Source: Hexactinellida sp. DTS-2022 (Eukaryota > Porifera > Hexactinellida). From it: a stretch of 64,000 nucleotides of DNA. Under the pieces are notes generated by a model that did no database searches, was not told the origin of the DNA, and saw nothing but the letters and a program-made list of their open reading frames with translations. The translations under genes and the position numbers were made by a program. Below are positions 43,147 through 53,675 of this stretch, piece by piece. The DNA lies in assembly GCA_028753945.1 (NCBI GenBank), contig JAPNXP010000001.1:1488001-1552000 (forward strand), given 5' to 3'. The stretch's first letter is position 1. Every line of letters starts with the position of its first letter.

Positions 43147-44040
43147 TAATAAACGAGCCCTTCGGTCTCGGTCGCTTTGCGACAGATCGGTGCTACGCAC
43201 CTCAAGTTAACGGCCGCTATGCGGCCTTACTCCTCACATTTTCTACCATGGAAATGGTAGATAGGGACGTTATGATTTTGATTTTGATTAATTTGTTTAC
43301 CTATTTGTGTAAAGAACAACAACAACAAAGACTCATATTAGAATTTTATAAATGCGAAATTCGTGTTCAGCACACTTGTTTACTTATAATACCTATTGAA
43401 AGTTAACTTCTAGGTTGATTTTGAATTTTCATTAAATTGTTTAGCTATTTTGAGTAAACAACAACAACAACAACAACAAATATTCATATTATAAAATTTA
43501 AACGCGAAATTCGTGTTCAGCATACTTGTTTGCCTACAATACCCGTTGAAAGCTAACTTCTAGGTTGATTTTGAATTTTAATTAATTTGTTTACCTATTT
43601 TGTGTAAACAACAACAACAAATATTAATATGAGAAATTTAAAAACGCGAAATTCGTGTTCGGCATACTTGTTTACCTATAATACCCGTTGGAAGCTAACT
43701 TCTAGGTTGATTTTGAATTTTAATTAATTTGTTTACCTATTTTGTGTAAACAACAACAACAAATATTAATATGAGAAATTTATAAACGCGAAATTCGTGT
43801 TCGGCATACTTGTTTACCTATAATACCCGTTGAAAGCAAACTTCTAGGTTGATTTTGAATTTTCATTAATTTGTTTACCTATTTTGTGTAAACAACAACA
43901 ACAAATATTAATATGAGAAATTTATAAACGCGAAATTCGTGTTCAGCATACTTGTTTACCTATTATAACATTTGAAAGTTAGTTTATATCCCAATATTAA
44001 TTGCGGTTTCTATTCCCCCATCACTTTAATATAATCCGGA

Positions 44041-44075
<35 letters not shown>

Positions 44076-44099
44076 CAATCGAGATTTAATAATATAGAT
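43147..44099 (+). mobile_element. HINE/pearl-like element with tandem-repeat core
   Basis: A three-part element. A 5' module has two perfect small hairpins (GGTCGCTTTGCGACA region and CGGCCGCTATGCGGCC). The core consists of five tandem units of about 142 bp. The 3' end has 'ccggaca', a (CA)n microsatellite and 'caacaatcgag...atatagat'. Other copies lie at 9770, 10680-13565 (reverse), 59810-60010 (reverse fragment) and 62045-63385. A tandem-repeat core next to a microsatellite with a fixed 3' end is the layout of helentron-associated elements and of pearl-type elements in bivalves. Confidence 0.75.
43310..44010. repeat. Tandem array, five units of about 142 bp
   Basis: Units start with 'aacaacaacaa' at about 43312, 43455, 43607, 43748 and 43890. 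Each contains 'gcgaaattcgtgttc', 'atacttgtttacctataata' and 'ttctaggttgattttgaatt'. The later units are nearly identical, suggesting recent homogenisation. Confidence 0.85.
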
Positions 44100-44166
44100 G
44101 TATACTTGTTGCATTCTGGATTTATTAATATTTCCTTATAGCTTGTTACCAGATCACTTCATTGGA

Positions 44167-46110
44167 ATGTTTCCTTTGTATATATTTACACTTCTACTCT
44201 TACCGCTATCAGCCGCTTCAGCCATTTGTGAACCAAATATTATAGAAAATTTGTCACCTACTAAACAAGCACTTTTCGTATCCACTCATCTTCTGAACAA
44301 TGGTTCTTCTGATGATATCTATGTCGGCTTGCGGTTGCTGACAACTTCAATTGAGTTAGAATACTTGGCTGATTCTCTGCTACGAAATGCTATCGTGGAC
44401 GCTATGGATTCTCTAAATTCATACACTTTTGTTTCACAAATAAATGCTACTCTCTTTCCTTACTTTAAAGCTCTTCTATACTCTTTCAATTCTCAATTTG
44501 TTCTCCGCTCCTTAGAATCTTCCCCTCTACCATCTACGCTTTCTACCAATGCGTATTCAGTCTCTCTGCTAGGGTACAAGCTCACTGGGTGGAGGTTCTC
44601 TGGGTTGCACCTCGCATACACCAAATCTGTTAATCACTCGATAGCTGTCACAGAAGGCTATTATCCACAGCTACAAGATGCTAATGTAGTAGCTACAGTC
44701 TCTATATCTGCTAGTGTTATTCCAAGTAGCGGAGATACATACACACTATCTGTTCAATTCATTCATTCGGGGAACTTTGCTTTTATTCAACAAGCCCAAT
44801 TGTCTCATATATTTAGTATTTCCCTAAATGGACAGTTTGTCTCGACTTCTACTCCTCTATATTACTCGCTTTGTACTCCAGTTCATAATACGACTGTGGT
44901 AACAAGATGTGTTCGGTACAGTCAAGAGACTGATCAATGGTTGCAAACTGGTTGTTGGAAAACTGCCTCTAATCGACTCAATACAAACGAATCCTGTATC
45001 ATTAGTCATTGCGCGTGTTCACACATGTCTTCCCTATCTGTACAGGTGTCTCAATCTGTGTACACGCCGGACTATAAAGTATTAGTTCCAGCATGCCTAG
45101 CGTCTGTTTCGGTTGCTACCCTGCTTGTACTGATTATTTGTATTTTGTCAAGAGAGAATACGCGTTCAATGATTTTTATGCAAGTTTACATAAATCAAGC
45201 TTTCTCTCTATTGCTAACTTCAATTGTATTCATTCTTGCTTTACTTTCACGTTGGTATGGATTTCAAACAGACAATTTTACGCTTCGCCTGGTGTGCAGA
45301 GTTCTGGAACAGCTGTTTTACTACACCTGCATGTCTAGTATCACATGGATGTTGGTAACCTCAGTCCATCTCTATATTATGTTAACACATTTTATTCCTA
45401 AAACTGAATGGTTGTTCTTTAAGTACTCGCTTGCAGCTTGGGGCATTCCTCTCGTGCTTGAGATTCCTCTGTTCGTAACAGACCGAGTGTGGGTAACCAA
45501 GGATAGAATATTCTCTCTGAATGATCCTTTAACTGATGGCTACTTCAGATTTCTCCAGAAAGAAGCTTTCTTGGGAGGTTGGTTAGCACCAGGAATTATT
45601 ATTTATGTTATCATAGGAATAATATTGATAGTTTCTACATTTAAATACCATAAGCATGAGCATCAAGATGTTCTCGTTCATCGGAGCTCAATCAACTCCA
45701 CTCTCCGTCTGTTGGTGGGAGTGCTGGTTATAATCGCTGCTCCCTGGTGTATCAAATTGGCTTATTTATTCACTTCTCTTCCAATATTGCAGTTTCTGTT
45801 CTTTATTTCTCTTGCTTTGCAAGGGATCCTGTTTGTGTGTTTCAGTGCTCTTAATCATCCAGTATTTTTGAAAGCTATAACTTCGTGCTTTTGCTATTTT
45901 CCCAAGAAAGTTCGTTTAAGAATCAGGACGACTAAGTTGACTGGTTCTAGCAAGTCGCGTGCCACGCGTAGCACGGGCCTGCAGAGCAACGAGTCTCTTA
46001 ACGTGATCAGCAACACAGCTGGAGTGCAAGAGTTATACAAATGGAAGAGTCGACCGTCAGACAGGATAAAGATACATAAAAAGAGAGATCCTACAATTCG
46101 AGTTTACTGA
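44167..46110 (+). CDS. Adhesion-type G-protein-coupled receptor
   Basis: About 647 aa. The ATG at 44167 starts a good signal peptide (MFPLYIFTLLLLPLSAASA). An in-frame ATG at 44098 lies on the last bases of the mobile repeat and is less likely. The extracellular part (about 285 residues) ends in a GPS motif, C-x(9)-W-x(4)-C-W ... C-x(3)-HCACSHMSSL, where class B2 receptors autocleave at H-L/M-S/T. Seven hydrophobic helices follow between about 45075 and 45880, with a C-rich KAITSCFCYFP at the start of the basic, Ser/Thr-rich tail. No other ectodomain module is recognised, so the ligand cannot be guessed. Intronless. Confidence 0.82.
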   Translation: MFPLYIFTLLLLPLSAASAICEPNIIENLSPTKQALFVSTHLLNNGSSDDIYVGLRLLTTSIELEYLADSLLRNAIVDAMDSLNSYTFVSQINATLFPYFKALLYSFNSQFVLRSLESSPLPSTLSTNAYSVSLLGYKLTGWRFSGLHLAYTKSVNHSIAVTEGYYPQLQDANVVATVSISASVIPSSGDTYTLSVQFIHSGNFAFIQQAQLSHIFSISLNGQFVSTSTPLYYSLCTPVHNTTVVTRCVRYSQETDQWLQTGCWKTASNRLNTNESCIISHCACSHMSSLSVQVSQSVYTPDYKVLVPACLASVSVATLLVLIICILSRENTRSMIFMQVYINQAFSLLLTSIVFILALLSRWYGFQTDNFTLRLVCRVLEQLFYYTCMSSITWMLVTSVHLYIMLTHFIPKTEWLFFKYSLAAWGIPLVLEIPLFVTDRVWVTKDRIFSLNDPLTDGYFRFLQKEAFLGGWLAPGIIIYVIIGIILIVSTFKYHKHEHQDVLVHRSSINSTLRLLVGVLVIIAAPWCIKLAYLFTSLPILQFLFFISLALQGILFVCFSALNHPVFLKAITSCFCYFPKKVRLRIRTTKLTGSSKSRATRSTGLQSNESLNVISNTAGVQELYKWKSRPSDRIKIHKKRDPTIRVY

Positions 46111-46544
46111 CATTAAATAGTATAACTTATAAAATATTAGACTACGTATTTATACTTTAATATAATGTCTTTATACATATTTTAATTGTTATAACGAGCG
46201 GATATATCGGGTGAGAATGTCTGTCGGTATTTTATGTAAATATCTTCACTGCCTTCAGATACAGTTTACAACCAATGGAGTTGTTTCAGAAATATTTGTT
46301 TGCGTGGATTGTCAACAATCAAGAAAATCCAGGCTTAAAATTAATCTCCGTTAAATGTTTAGCATGAAAGTTTATACAATTTTTGTTTTAGGCACGCTTA
46401 AGATTGAATTAATGATGTCCAATATAATTAAATCCTTGGAGACCTTAAAATATATTGTATAAAATGAGCAGTCGAAGTCAACTGAATTATTGTTTAATTT
46501 AGTATCGCTTTAGTTCACACTTGTAAATTGAAACAGACCGTGGA

Positions 46545-47540
46545 ATGTTTCTTGCAATACTTGTAATACTTGCTGTTTCACTGCTGTGTTGCTTCCTATT
46601 CTTGAGATACGCGATTGACTTAACATTAATCTCGGGGGTGTGTGTCTCGAAGCGTCGCCTGGATGGCAAGACTGCGATAATAACAGGCGCTAATGCGGGG
46701 CTGGGGTACGCAACTGCGGTTGACCTTGCATTGCGGGGTGCCCGCGTGATCCTAGCGTGCCGAGACGAGGCCAAAGGGATCAGCGCGGAAAGGGGCATTC
46801 GAGAGGAAGCTAAGAGTGCCGAGGTGTTCTACCAACACCTCGACTTAGCCTCCCTCAGGTCGGTGTGCGAGTTCTGCAGACAGGTCAACGAGTCCCCTCA
46901 CGGACTGGACATTCTCATCAACAACGCGGGCGTTATGGGCTGTCCCTTGGCCTACAGCGAAGACGGATTTGAAATGCATTTTGCTACAAACCATTTCGGC
47001 CATTTCCTACTAACAAACCTCCTGCTAGACAAACTGAAGGCGGCGCCTGAGGGGAGGATCGTAAACGTCTCTTCGCTCGGCGCTAAATCTGTTCTCTGGT
47101 TTGATTTTGAGAATATAACTCCTAAAAATCCCAGGAAATACACGTCATTGTCGAGCTATACACAAAGTAAACTGGCCAATGTACTATTCACGATACATCT
47201 GGCAGAGTTGCTCAGGGGAACCAAGGTTACCTGCAACTGTCTGAATCCTGGAGTCGTCAATACAGAGCTCGTAAGGCACTTTCTGATACGAATTCGAAAA
47301 ATCTGGTTTGGTGGGATATTGGCTGGCATATTTGATCAGTTAACTTACTACTTTTTAAAAGACAGTAAACTAGGCGCTCAGACTCAGATCCACTGTGCGG
47401 TGAGTGAGGAGCTAACTGGCGTCACCGGCCAGTACTTCAGTGACTGCGTAGTGTGTCCTATGAGACCCAACTGGACGAAGAATAATGCTAAGAGACTATG
47501 GGAGATCAGCGAGCAAATGGTTAGTGTTAATTCCAATTGA
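46545..47540 (+). CDS. Short-chain dehydrogenase, retinol dehydrogenase 11-14-like
   Basis: A 331-aa protein with an N-terminal membrane anchor (residues 1-22). The Rossmann fold follows: TGANAGLG (47-54) for the cofactor, NNAG (126-129), SS at 176-177 and the catalytic YTQSK (Y205, K209). The FATNHFGHFLLTNLL and LNPGVV segments are typical of RDH11/12/13/14 and related NADP-dependent enzymes that act on retinoids or other lipid aldehydes at the ER or mitochondrial membrane. R36-R37 and the ACRDE motif fit NADP(H). Which member is orthologous cannot be settled. Intronless; 434 bp downstream of the receptor gene. Confidence 0.87.
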   Translation: MFLAILVILAVSLLCCFLFLRYAIDLTLISGVCVSKRRLDGKTAIITGANAGLGYATAVDLALRGARVILACRDEAKGISAERGIREEAKSAEVFYQHLDLASLRSVCEFCRQVNESPHGLDILINNAGVMGCPLAYSEDGFEMHFATNHFGHFLLTNLLLDKLKAAPEGRIVNVSSLGAKSVLWFDFENITPKNPRKYTSLSSYTQSKLANVLFTIHLAELLRGTKVTCNCLNPGVVNTELVRHFLIRIRKIWFGGILAGIFDQLTYYFLKDSKLGAQTQIHCAVSEELTGVTGQYFSDCVVCPMRPNWTKNNAKRLWEISEQMVSVNSN

Positions 47541-48408
47541 ATTTTAGACAGTTGTAAAAAAGCGAATTCTGATATGAAATTATTATTGTTTATTAGTGCA
47601 TTTGTTGCATTTGTAATTTTACAACATTGTTTTGTGCGTATTTGGACACGTTCGTTTGGTATTTTATTTCTTTGTTTGTGGCCCTGCGAACATAATTTAT
47701 TTTTAACTTTCCAGTTAATTCAATTCACGAACAAGCGTGTTATTTAATATTTATAGTATTTTATAATCTGGAATAAGTTACCAAATAGAGCTTTGTTATT
47801 CCCATTTGAACGTTTTGCAACCGATTAATTCGTCACTTTAATCCAACAATCTCTTGGTTTGAATATTTCGTAGCCATTTATAGGAATTATTACTTGGCCA
47901 AATAACCTTTGTGATTTTTTATCTGAGTGGTATTGCATTTAAAGGATTTGAATAATCATAATTTTGAGGAGTGCAGGAAATGCTTCAGACAGTATGTTAA
48001 CGAATGTATATAAACAAAGATTCAACCTGGGTATTTATTAAATCATTTGAACATATAAATACTGACTTGAGCTGTGAATTCTAAGTGTCACAATTACCTT
48101 AGTTGCCATTTTTTATAATTACCTTTATTTCCTATTAAAAACAGCCACCTTTAAATTTGTGCCACTTATGCAACATGTGGCACATGGCAGGGACACATAC
48201 ATATACTACGTACTACTACAAAGATATCGACATAACATGACCTGAACAACCAGGTTTTCAAATTTATAACAGTATTATATCTTTTCAGATTACACGAATA
48301 TCAATGAATGTAGAACATTTCTGTCCCTGTCAAATGAGCCACTTGTGACACAAAAGTTATGTTGTTCAAATAATTTGGCCACGTAGAGTACATTAGTGGA
48401 ATATTAAT
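47541..48408. other. Intergenic between dehydrogenase and SLC35C2, no gene seen
   Basis: AT-rich, with no open frame of note and no clear repeat boundary. Confidence 0.45.
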
Positions 48409-49515
48409 ATGCTTCTGAAACAGAGGTTTATTGGTAACCTTCCTCTCCTGCTCCTCTCCTTGAGAGTCCTGGGATTAGTTATTTTCTACTACTCATTCTC
48501 GATATCACTAACATTCTATAACAAATGGATTCTGACAGACTTCCCATTTCCGCTATCGGCTACTCTCTTCCAGTTCTTGCTTACATTCGTATTTTGTTCT
48601 ATTTTGAGGGAGTGTACCTCTCTCTACACAGGCGTGGCGCCTGTTAAAGTTAGCGCTATTCCTTACCTGAAGAACGTGGTTCCTACAAGTATAGCGGCTG
48701 CCTACGATATAGGACTCTCTAATTGGAGTTTCCAGTTCATAACAGTGTCCCTGTACACCATGTGCAAAACATCTGCAGTGGTGTTCATTCTATTTTTCGC
48801 GATATTGTTCAGACTGGAGAAGTTCCGCCTTAAGCTGGTAGGCGTTGTTCTGCTCATTTGTATAGGTTTATTTATGTTTACTTTCAAATACACATTTTTC
48901 AACTTGACCGGGTTTTCGCTTGTACTTTTCGCCTCGCTACTGAGCGGCATTAGGTGGAACACGGCTCAGCTGTTGGTGCAGAGGTCTCAGCTGGGACTGG
49001 AGAACCCAATAGACATTCTATACCACGTCATCCCTGTGATGTCGCTATGCATATTCCCAATGGCGATGGTGTTCGAGGGAGTCGGTCTGTCCACCTCTCT
49101 GGTTGCATTCCGCGCCAGCTCCTCGGAAGCTGCTCTCCTCTCGGTTGGCCTAATCGTGTGCTCAGCGCTGCTCGCTCTGGGGCTCGGGTTCTCCGAGTAT
49201 CTCCTCGTGCAGCAGACCTCCTCCCTCACCCTCTCCATCTCCTCCATCCTGAAGGAAGTCATCACGCTCTACATAGCCGTCACCTGGTTCCACCCCACCG
49301 AGACGCTGTCTCCCCTCAACGTCACCGGGATGCTCCTCTGTCTGCTGGGCATCCTACTGCATGTCTGGAACAAAGCGCTGCTCCATAGAGCCAGACTGAG
49401 AGAGGAGTCTGCTCGCGAGGAGCGAGTGGAGATGCAACTCCTGGTGAGAGAAGACGACCTCATTTCAGAGGACCTGGGAGTGCGGCTCTCTGACAGCGAC
49501 TCTATAGAATACTGA
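48409..49515 (+). CDS. SLC35C2: Solute carrier family 35 member C2-like transporter
   Basis: A 368-aa protein with about ten hydrophobic helices of the drug/metabolite transporter fold (TPT/DUF250). The segments SISLTFYNKWILTDFPFPLSATLFQFLLTF, LSNWSFQFITVSLYTMCKTSA and ILKEVITLYIAVTWFHPTE match SLC35C2, a Golgi/ERGIC protein connected with GDP-fucose supply and Notch fucosylation. Length agrees with the human protein (365 aa). The charged tail (about 330-368) is cytosolic. Codon use turns GC-rich from about 48950 on. Intronless; a polyadenylation signal lies 93 bp after the stop. A plant-like phosphate/triose translocator is less likely. Confidence 0.85.
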   Translation: MLLKQRFIGNLPLLLLSLRVLGLVIFYYSFSISLTFYNKWILTDFPFPLSATLFQFLLTFVFCSILRECTSLYTGVAPVKVSAIPYLKNVVPTSIAAAYDIGLSNWSFQFITVSLYTMCKTSAVVFILFFAILFRLEKFRLKLVGVVLLICIGLFMFTFKYTFFNLTGFSLVLFASLLSGIRWNTAQLLVQRSQLGLENPIDILYHVIPVMSLCIFPMAMVFEGVGLSTSLVAFRASSSEAALLSVGLIVCSALLALGLGFSEYLLVQQTSSLTLSISSILKEVITLYIAVTWFHPTETLSPLNVTGMLLCLLGILLHVWNKALLHRARLREESAREERVEMQLLVREDDLISEDLGVRLSDSDSIEY

Positions 49516-49607
49516 AGCACTGCGTCACTCTCGCTAGGTCTACCATACTCAATATCATTTAACTAATGCAATGCGGTATATATTTATATATTGCAGATCT
49601 GTATATT

Positions 49608-49613
49608 AATAAA
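49608..49613 (+). terminator. Polyadenylation signal AATAAA for SLC35C2
   Basis: An AATAAA hexamer 93 bp after the stop codon. Confidence 0.5.
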
Positions 49614-49738
49614 GCACAATTATTTTGTTTTACCAGTTGTACATTATTTTAATAAACACAGTTTAATTAAACAGAAATGTGTGCCTACCGTTTCACCAAA
49701 AAGCTACCTAGCGTGTGAAGACGGTATTCAGCACCCAT

Positions 49739-50613
49739 TTATCCCTCCATAGAGGATGCAACATTGTGAATTGTGTATGTTGAGTTTATCATGCAAATTT
49801 GTTGTATGAAGCTTGTCTCATGGAAAAATAAGTGTTCTTTTCTCGTGCAACCTGTTGCATGAAAAATGGAATGTATTACATCTAAGATTTTCAATTCCGG
49901 ACCCTCAATCCCGAATTTCACTTTAATACATACGTACTAAATCTTCAATTATTTCATTATTTTTTAACATTATATTATTTGAATTATGATTTATAAATAA
50001 ATAAATCCAAATCAATAGCTGATAAAATGTCATCAAAAAGTTTTCATTGTTATTCCAAATTGCCAATGCTTACTCCTAATATTATAAGCAAAGATTATCG
50101 AGAGTACTGTCGCTTAACCTAGGTCTAAATTTATCACATAGGCAGATGATGTAAACACTCGCTCAGCTTATACAGAGTAAGAGGAATACCTGTCTGTTCA
50201 GTAATAGACAATTGCCATTGATAAATCTACGTATAAGGGAACTTCAAGCTCTATCTTGAAGATCCCTTATAGATTGATCGATGGCTAATTGTAGCTTCAT
50301 TTGAGATAGGTAAATCATCCGTGTTCGAGTGAGTTTGTTAACTTGATTACTCGATAGTATTATTTCCGGTAACAAGTTTCCTTTCTCATCCACTTTCTGG
50401 TCAGATCGCACATTATGACCCAAAGGATTCGCATCAATGAATAGCGGTTAGCATTTATCAATAAGAAATCAATCAGATTTCCTGAATTATACTCATTCCC
50501 GAATAACAATGCACGGGATCCAGGGATTGAAAACAATAATTGCATGCAACATTGTTGCACCGTATACTATGTTTCTTAGTTGCATGCAATAGTTGCAGCT
50601 TGTATGGTGGTTT
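49739..50613. mobile_element. Diverged copy of the TTGCATGCAA-rich element
   Basis: Ends resemble those at 12022 and 13116 (ccatag.gatgcaac at the left, 'tgtatggtggttt' at the right) and include 'tgcatgcaacattgttgcac'. The interior differs. More decayed than the first copy. Confidence 0.55.
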
Positions 50614-50845
50614 TAAGAGTCTCAATACTGTTTAATTAATTATAATATATCACTAATCCTGCATCCCTAATCTCCAATTGACTATTCACCTTTGAATACC
50701 TGTTCTCAAAACATAATTAGAACCTTCAACTTCGTATTCACAGTGTGTATTATCATTGTAATAGTGTCCCTATTGGGCTTACTAATATATCCAACACCTT
50801 TTCAATATTAACACCCAGCTTCTCAAAGGTGAATTCTTGTTGCAA

Positions 50846-51265
50846 GGGTGGATTTGGTTAACCGGTTAACCGGTTAACGGTTGCTAATATTGGTTAACAG
50901 TTATAGATTTTATTGACCAGTAATTTAAATATCAGCAGTGTTATTGGGAAATTAGTGTATAAATTATTAAAATTGCCTAAATTTTGTTAGAATATTATAG
51001 TCAAGACTCATAAATAAATATATTTCCTACCAGATAATAAATTTTCTGTAACAACTTTGTTTCGAGGTTACCTAAAGTACAAAGTGTACGAGTCAATATA
51101 CTTATGGGGTAGTCTTTAATGTCATAAGTTATTCTGTAGTGTAGTATAATCAATTTGTTGGATAAGATAATATGTACTGAGTAGGATGGGCGGTTAACCG
51201 GTTTTAACCGTGGCGAGAAATCGAATTGTAGCCATAGCCTCAGAACTGTTAACCAACCCCACCCC
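50846..51265 (+). mobile_element. GGTTAACC-rich repeat, left arm
   Basis: About 420 bp starting GGGTGGATTTGGTTAACC and ending GGTTAACCAACC-like sequence followed by CCACCC, so it has its own terminal inverted repeats. It matches the reverse complement of 52671-53072 along its length. Multiple 'aaccggttaacc' palindromes lie at both ends. Confidence 0.8.
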
Positions 51266-51704
51266 TGCAGTTGATGTAACAATACCTTTCTACTACCTGA
51301 AAATTACATTAGAAAAGTGTTGGCCGATGTACAAGTTTTCCGAACAATTTAAATTATTTTGCTAGTTATTATATTTCCAATTAATCTTTTGTTATTCAAA
51401 AAAGCAAATATGTATCATGCCTTTGTGTTTCATAAATATCCTAACCATTTAATTAATATTATTTTATAATAGTACATAATAAATTTATAATTATCCCAAT
51501 AATTCCTTTGTAGAGATGTATGTGTATTGTATTGCTTTTTAACAAGTCAGATAATAATATTGTTAACTTGTTAATTCAGATGTTTTCTTGACAATCGTTG
51601 GAGTAGTACAGCAACTGTTTCTAAAGTTATTATAATCTATTTACTTAGCTTTTGGGAAAAGATAACTAATGTTTGAGCAGCCTTAAGTTAATTAATTAAT
51701 TATT

Positions 51705-52034
51705 CTAATTAGTTTTAGAGAGATCATCTTTTAGCTGTTTGATCTCATTTTCTAGTTCATTCTGTTGTTGCAGTAAATCGTTCTTTATTTCTTCCAATTC
51801 CTTAAGCTGCAGAATTTTCTTTCCTCTACTCATACTTGAGTATATTCGAGAACGCAATTTACGACGATAACCTTTTATTTCTTCAAAAGTATTTTCACTC
51901 AAATTATTATTATCTCTAATCTTCAAAAGCTCGGAGAATGGCATATCTCGTAACTGGTCTTCACTCTCAAAGTGTATCAAAAACTTTATAGGATCGATTT
52001 TTTCACTTATATTCAAAATAATTCTGTCTGCCAT
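51705..52034 (-). CDS. Small-Maf-like bZIP transcription factor
   Basis: A 109-aa intronless frame with the layout of a small Maf protein. An extended homology region (DMPFSELLKIRD, about 30-52) is followed by a basic region (YRRKLRSRIYSSMSRGKKI, 56-74) and a short leucine zipper (about 75-105). In Maf proteins the basic region carries N-R-x-Y-x-x-S/x-C-R; here the almost invariant Asn is Ser (R-S-R-I-Y-S-S-M-S-R) and Cys is Ser, so DNA recognition may be altered. Small Mafs pair with CNC factors at antioxidant elements. The gene is isolated, on the opposite strand to its neighbours, and lies between two inverted copies of a mobile repeat. Confidence 0.65.
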   Translation of the reverse strand: MADRIILNISEKIDPIKFLIHFESEDQLRDMPFSELLKIRDNNNLSENTFEEIKGYRRKLRSRIYSSMSRGKKILQLKELEEIKNDLLQQQNELENEIKQLKDDLSKTN

Positions 52035-52670
52035 TTCAAATTTCGCCTTTTTATTCCAATTTAATTCGAATCTTATTTATAGGTATATTTTCGAAGTGTC
52101 GGTGTTGTTGTTTTAATAAAATTTATTTAATCTATCTTTCGAATTTTTTTATAGGTATTAGTTAATAATATACTCCCTAACAATAATTGAATGTATGAGC
52201 ATTGGGCAACGAAAATGTAAGCCAAGTAATCTCTACTAAATTGTGGAAAACATCTCGTGCACAAGAGATGCTTTCAAACGATTACAACCGTTTCGTTTTA
52301 CAATATACGTAGATTCAACCTAATCATTTCATAGTTTCCTAAAAATGATAACATAAGCTAAGATAGTAGTAATAGTTCAAATCGTTTAGTTAATTAATTG
52401 ATTAAAATCTGGAAATGTTATTACAGATTATTCACTAAAGATATGGCAAACAAATGCAATACCAGAATAAGTTGTGAAGAATCTCGTCGATAATTATAGA
52501 ATTATTTAGGGTTCTAGAACTTTGAGAGCAGAATATTCTCATTTGTGACAACTCAGTTGTTAGATAAAATAAAATAAGTATATCCTCAAGAAAGCGCTCC
52601 CGCTCGATTGCTTGCAAAATGTTTGTTAGAAATATGAGAACAATGTTCTCTTTTATCAAAAATTTTCAGG
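52035..52670. other. Upstream region of the Maf-like gene
   Basis: AT-rich sequence between the start of the minus-strand gene and the right repeat arm. No further gene seen. Confidence 0.4.
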
Positions 52671-53072
52671 GGAGAGGTTGGTTAACCGTTCTGAGGCTAC
52701 GGTTTAGATTCGATTTCTCGCCACGATTAACCGGTTAACGGACCATCCTACTCAGTACATATTTTCGTATCGACCTTTTGATTATACTACAGAATAAGAC
52801 TCAACATTAATAAGTAGATTAACTGCTACATTTTGTACTTTAGGTAGCTTATAGAAACAAAGTTGTTACAAAAAATTTATTATGTAGTGATGGGAAATTG
52901 ATTTTTGTATCATACTCAAACAAAATTCAGATAGTTTTAATATTTTATATAATAATTTCCCAACACTGTGATATTCAACAGACCAGCAAACTTGTTCGTG
53001 AAATATTTATGAATTAAAACCGTTTAACAGATATTAGCAACAGTTAACCTGTCAACTAGTCCGAATCCAGCC
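52671..53072 (-). mobile_element. GGTTAACC-rich repeat, right arm
   Basis: Inverted copy of 50846-51265, roughly 80% alike by eye, with shared blocks 'tgtactgagtaggatgg', 'gtggcgagaaatcgaat' and 'taacaactttgtttc' (in complement). The 1.4 kb between the arms contains the Maf-like gene. Confidence 0.8.
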
Positions 53073-53443
53073 TTGAGATCAAATTTCTGCGATTTCTCTA
53101 TTCTACAACTTTCGTATTAATTTTACAGTTTATGGACGTGCCTGGTGTATCCGCGTGCACACCAGGACTTTCCATAAACTGCAACATTAATATAGAACAC
53201 ATTTCATTTTTTGTTCAGTATTTCATTCATAGTGGAATAATCAGATCTCATATGGAACGAGATTGCCTATCTATAGGTAGTCCGCTTTCTAAAGTAGCAC
53301 TTGTTTCGTTTTCCATTACTTGAAGCAATTATAGTTATATTATTATGTGTACAAACAACTGGTAATACTAATAGACTGTTGTTTTTCTAATGCAACCCGA
53401 TAATATAAGCCTCGAAGTTGAGGAGTATTATATTATCACATTA

Positions 53444-53630
53444 CAGTCGAAATCGGGTTTTTTTGCCACGGGTTTTTTGCCTTATCGGGTTATTTTGCCT
53501 CCTTGCTTCTCCTTGTTTCTTCATAACCTCATAGAATTGTATATTGTTAAATACAGGTTTTTTTGCGTATCGGGTTTTTTTGCCTCTTTTTCCATGCATT
53601 TAGGGGGGCAAAAAAACCCAGTTTCGACTG
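53444..53630. mobile_element. TA-flanked MITE (CAGTCGAAATCGGGTT termini)
   Basis: A 187-bp element with inverted ends CAGTCGAAATCGGGTTTTTT / complement and TA on both sides (53442-53443, 53631-53632). The interior repeats 'gggttttttgcc'. It ends 45 bp before the start codon of the SAXO-like gene and so may lie in its promoter or 5' UTR. Confidence 0.82.
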
Positions 53631-53675
53631 TATTAAATAATTCTACATTAATTAATTAAAAACTTAGGAATATCG

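Noticed and set aside
43310-44010. CRISPR array
   Set aside because: The repeated units are about 142 bp with no unique spacers, inside a eukaryotic mobile element; this is a tandem satellite-like array.
48954-49388. A 144-codon plus-strand frame inside SLC35C2
   Set aside because: Overlaps a conserved transporter frame in another phase; its product is rich in H, P, S and R without motif, as expected from a GC-rich shadow.
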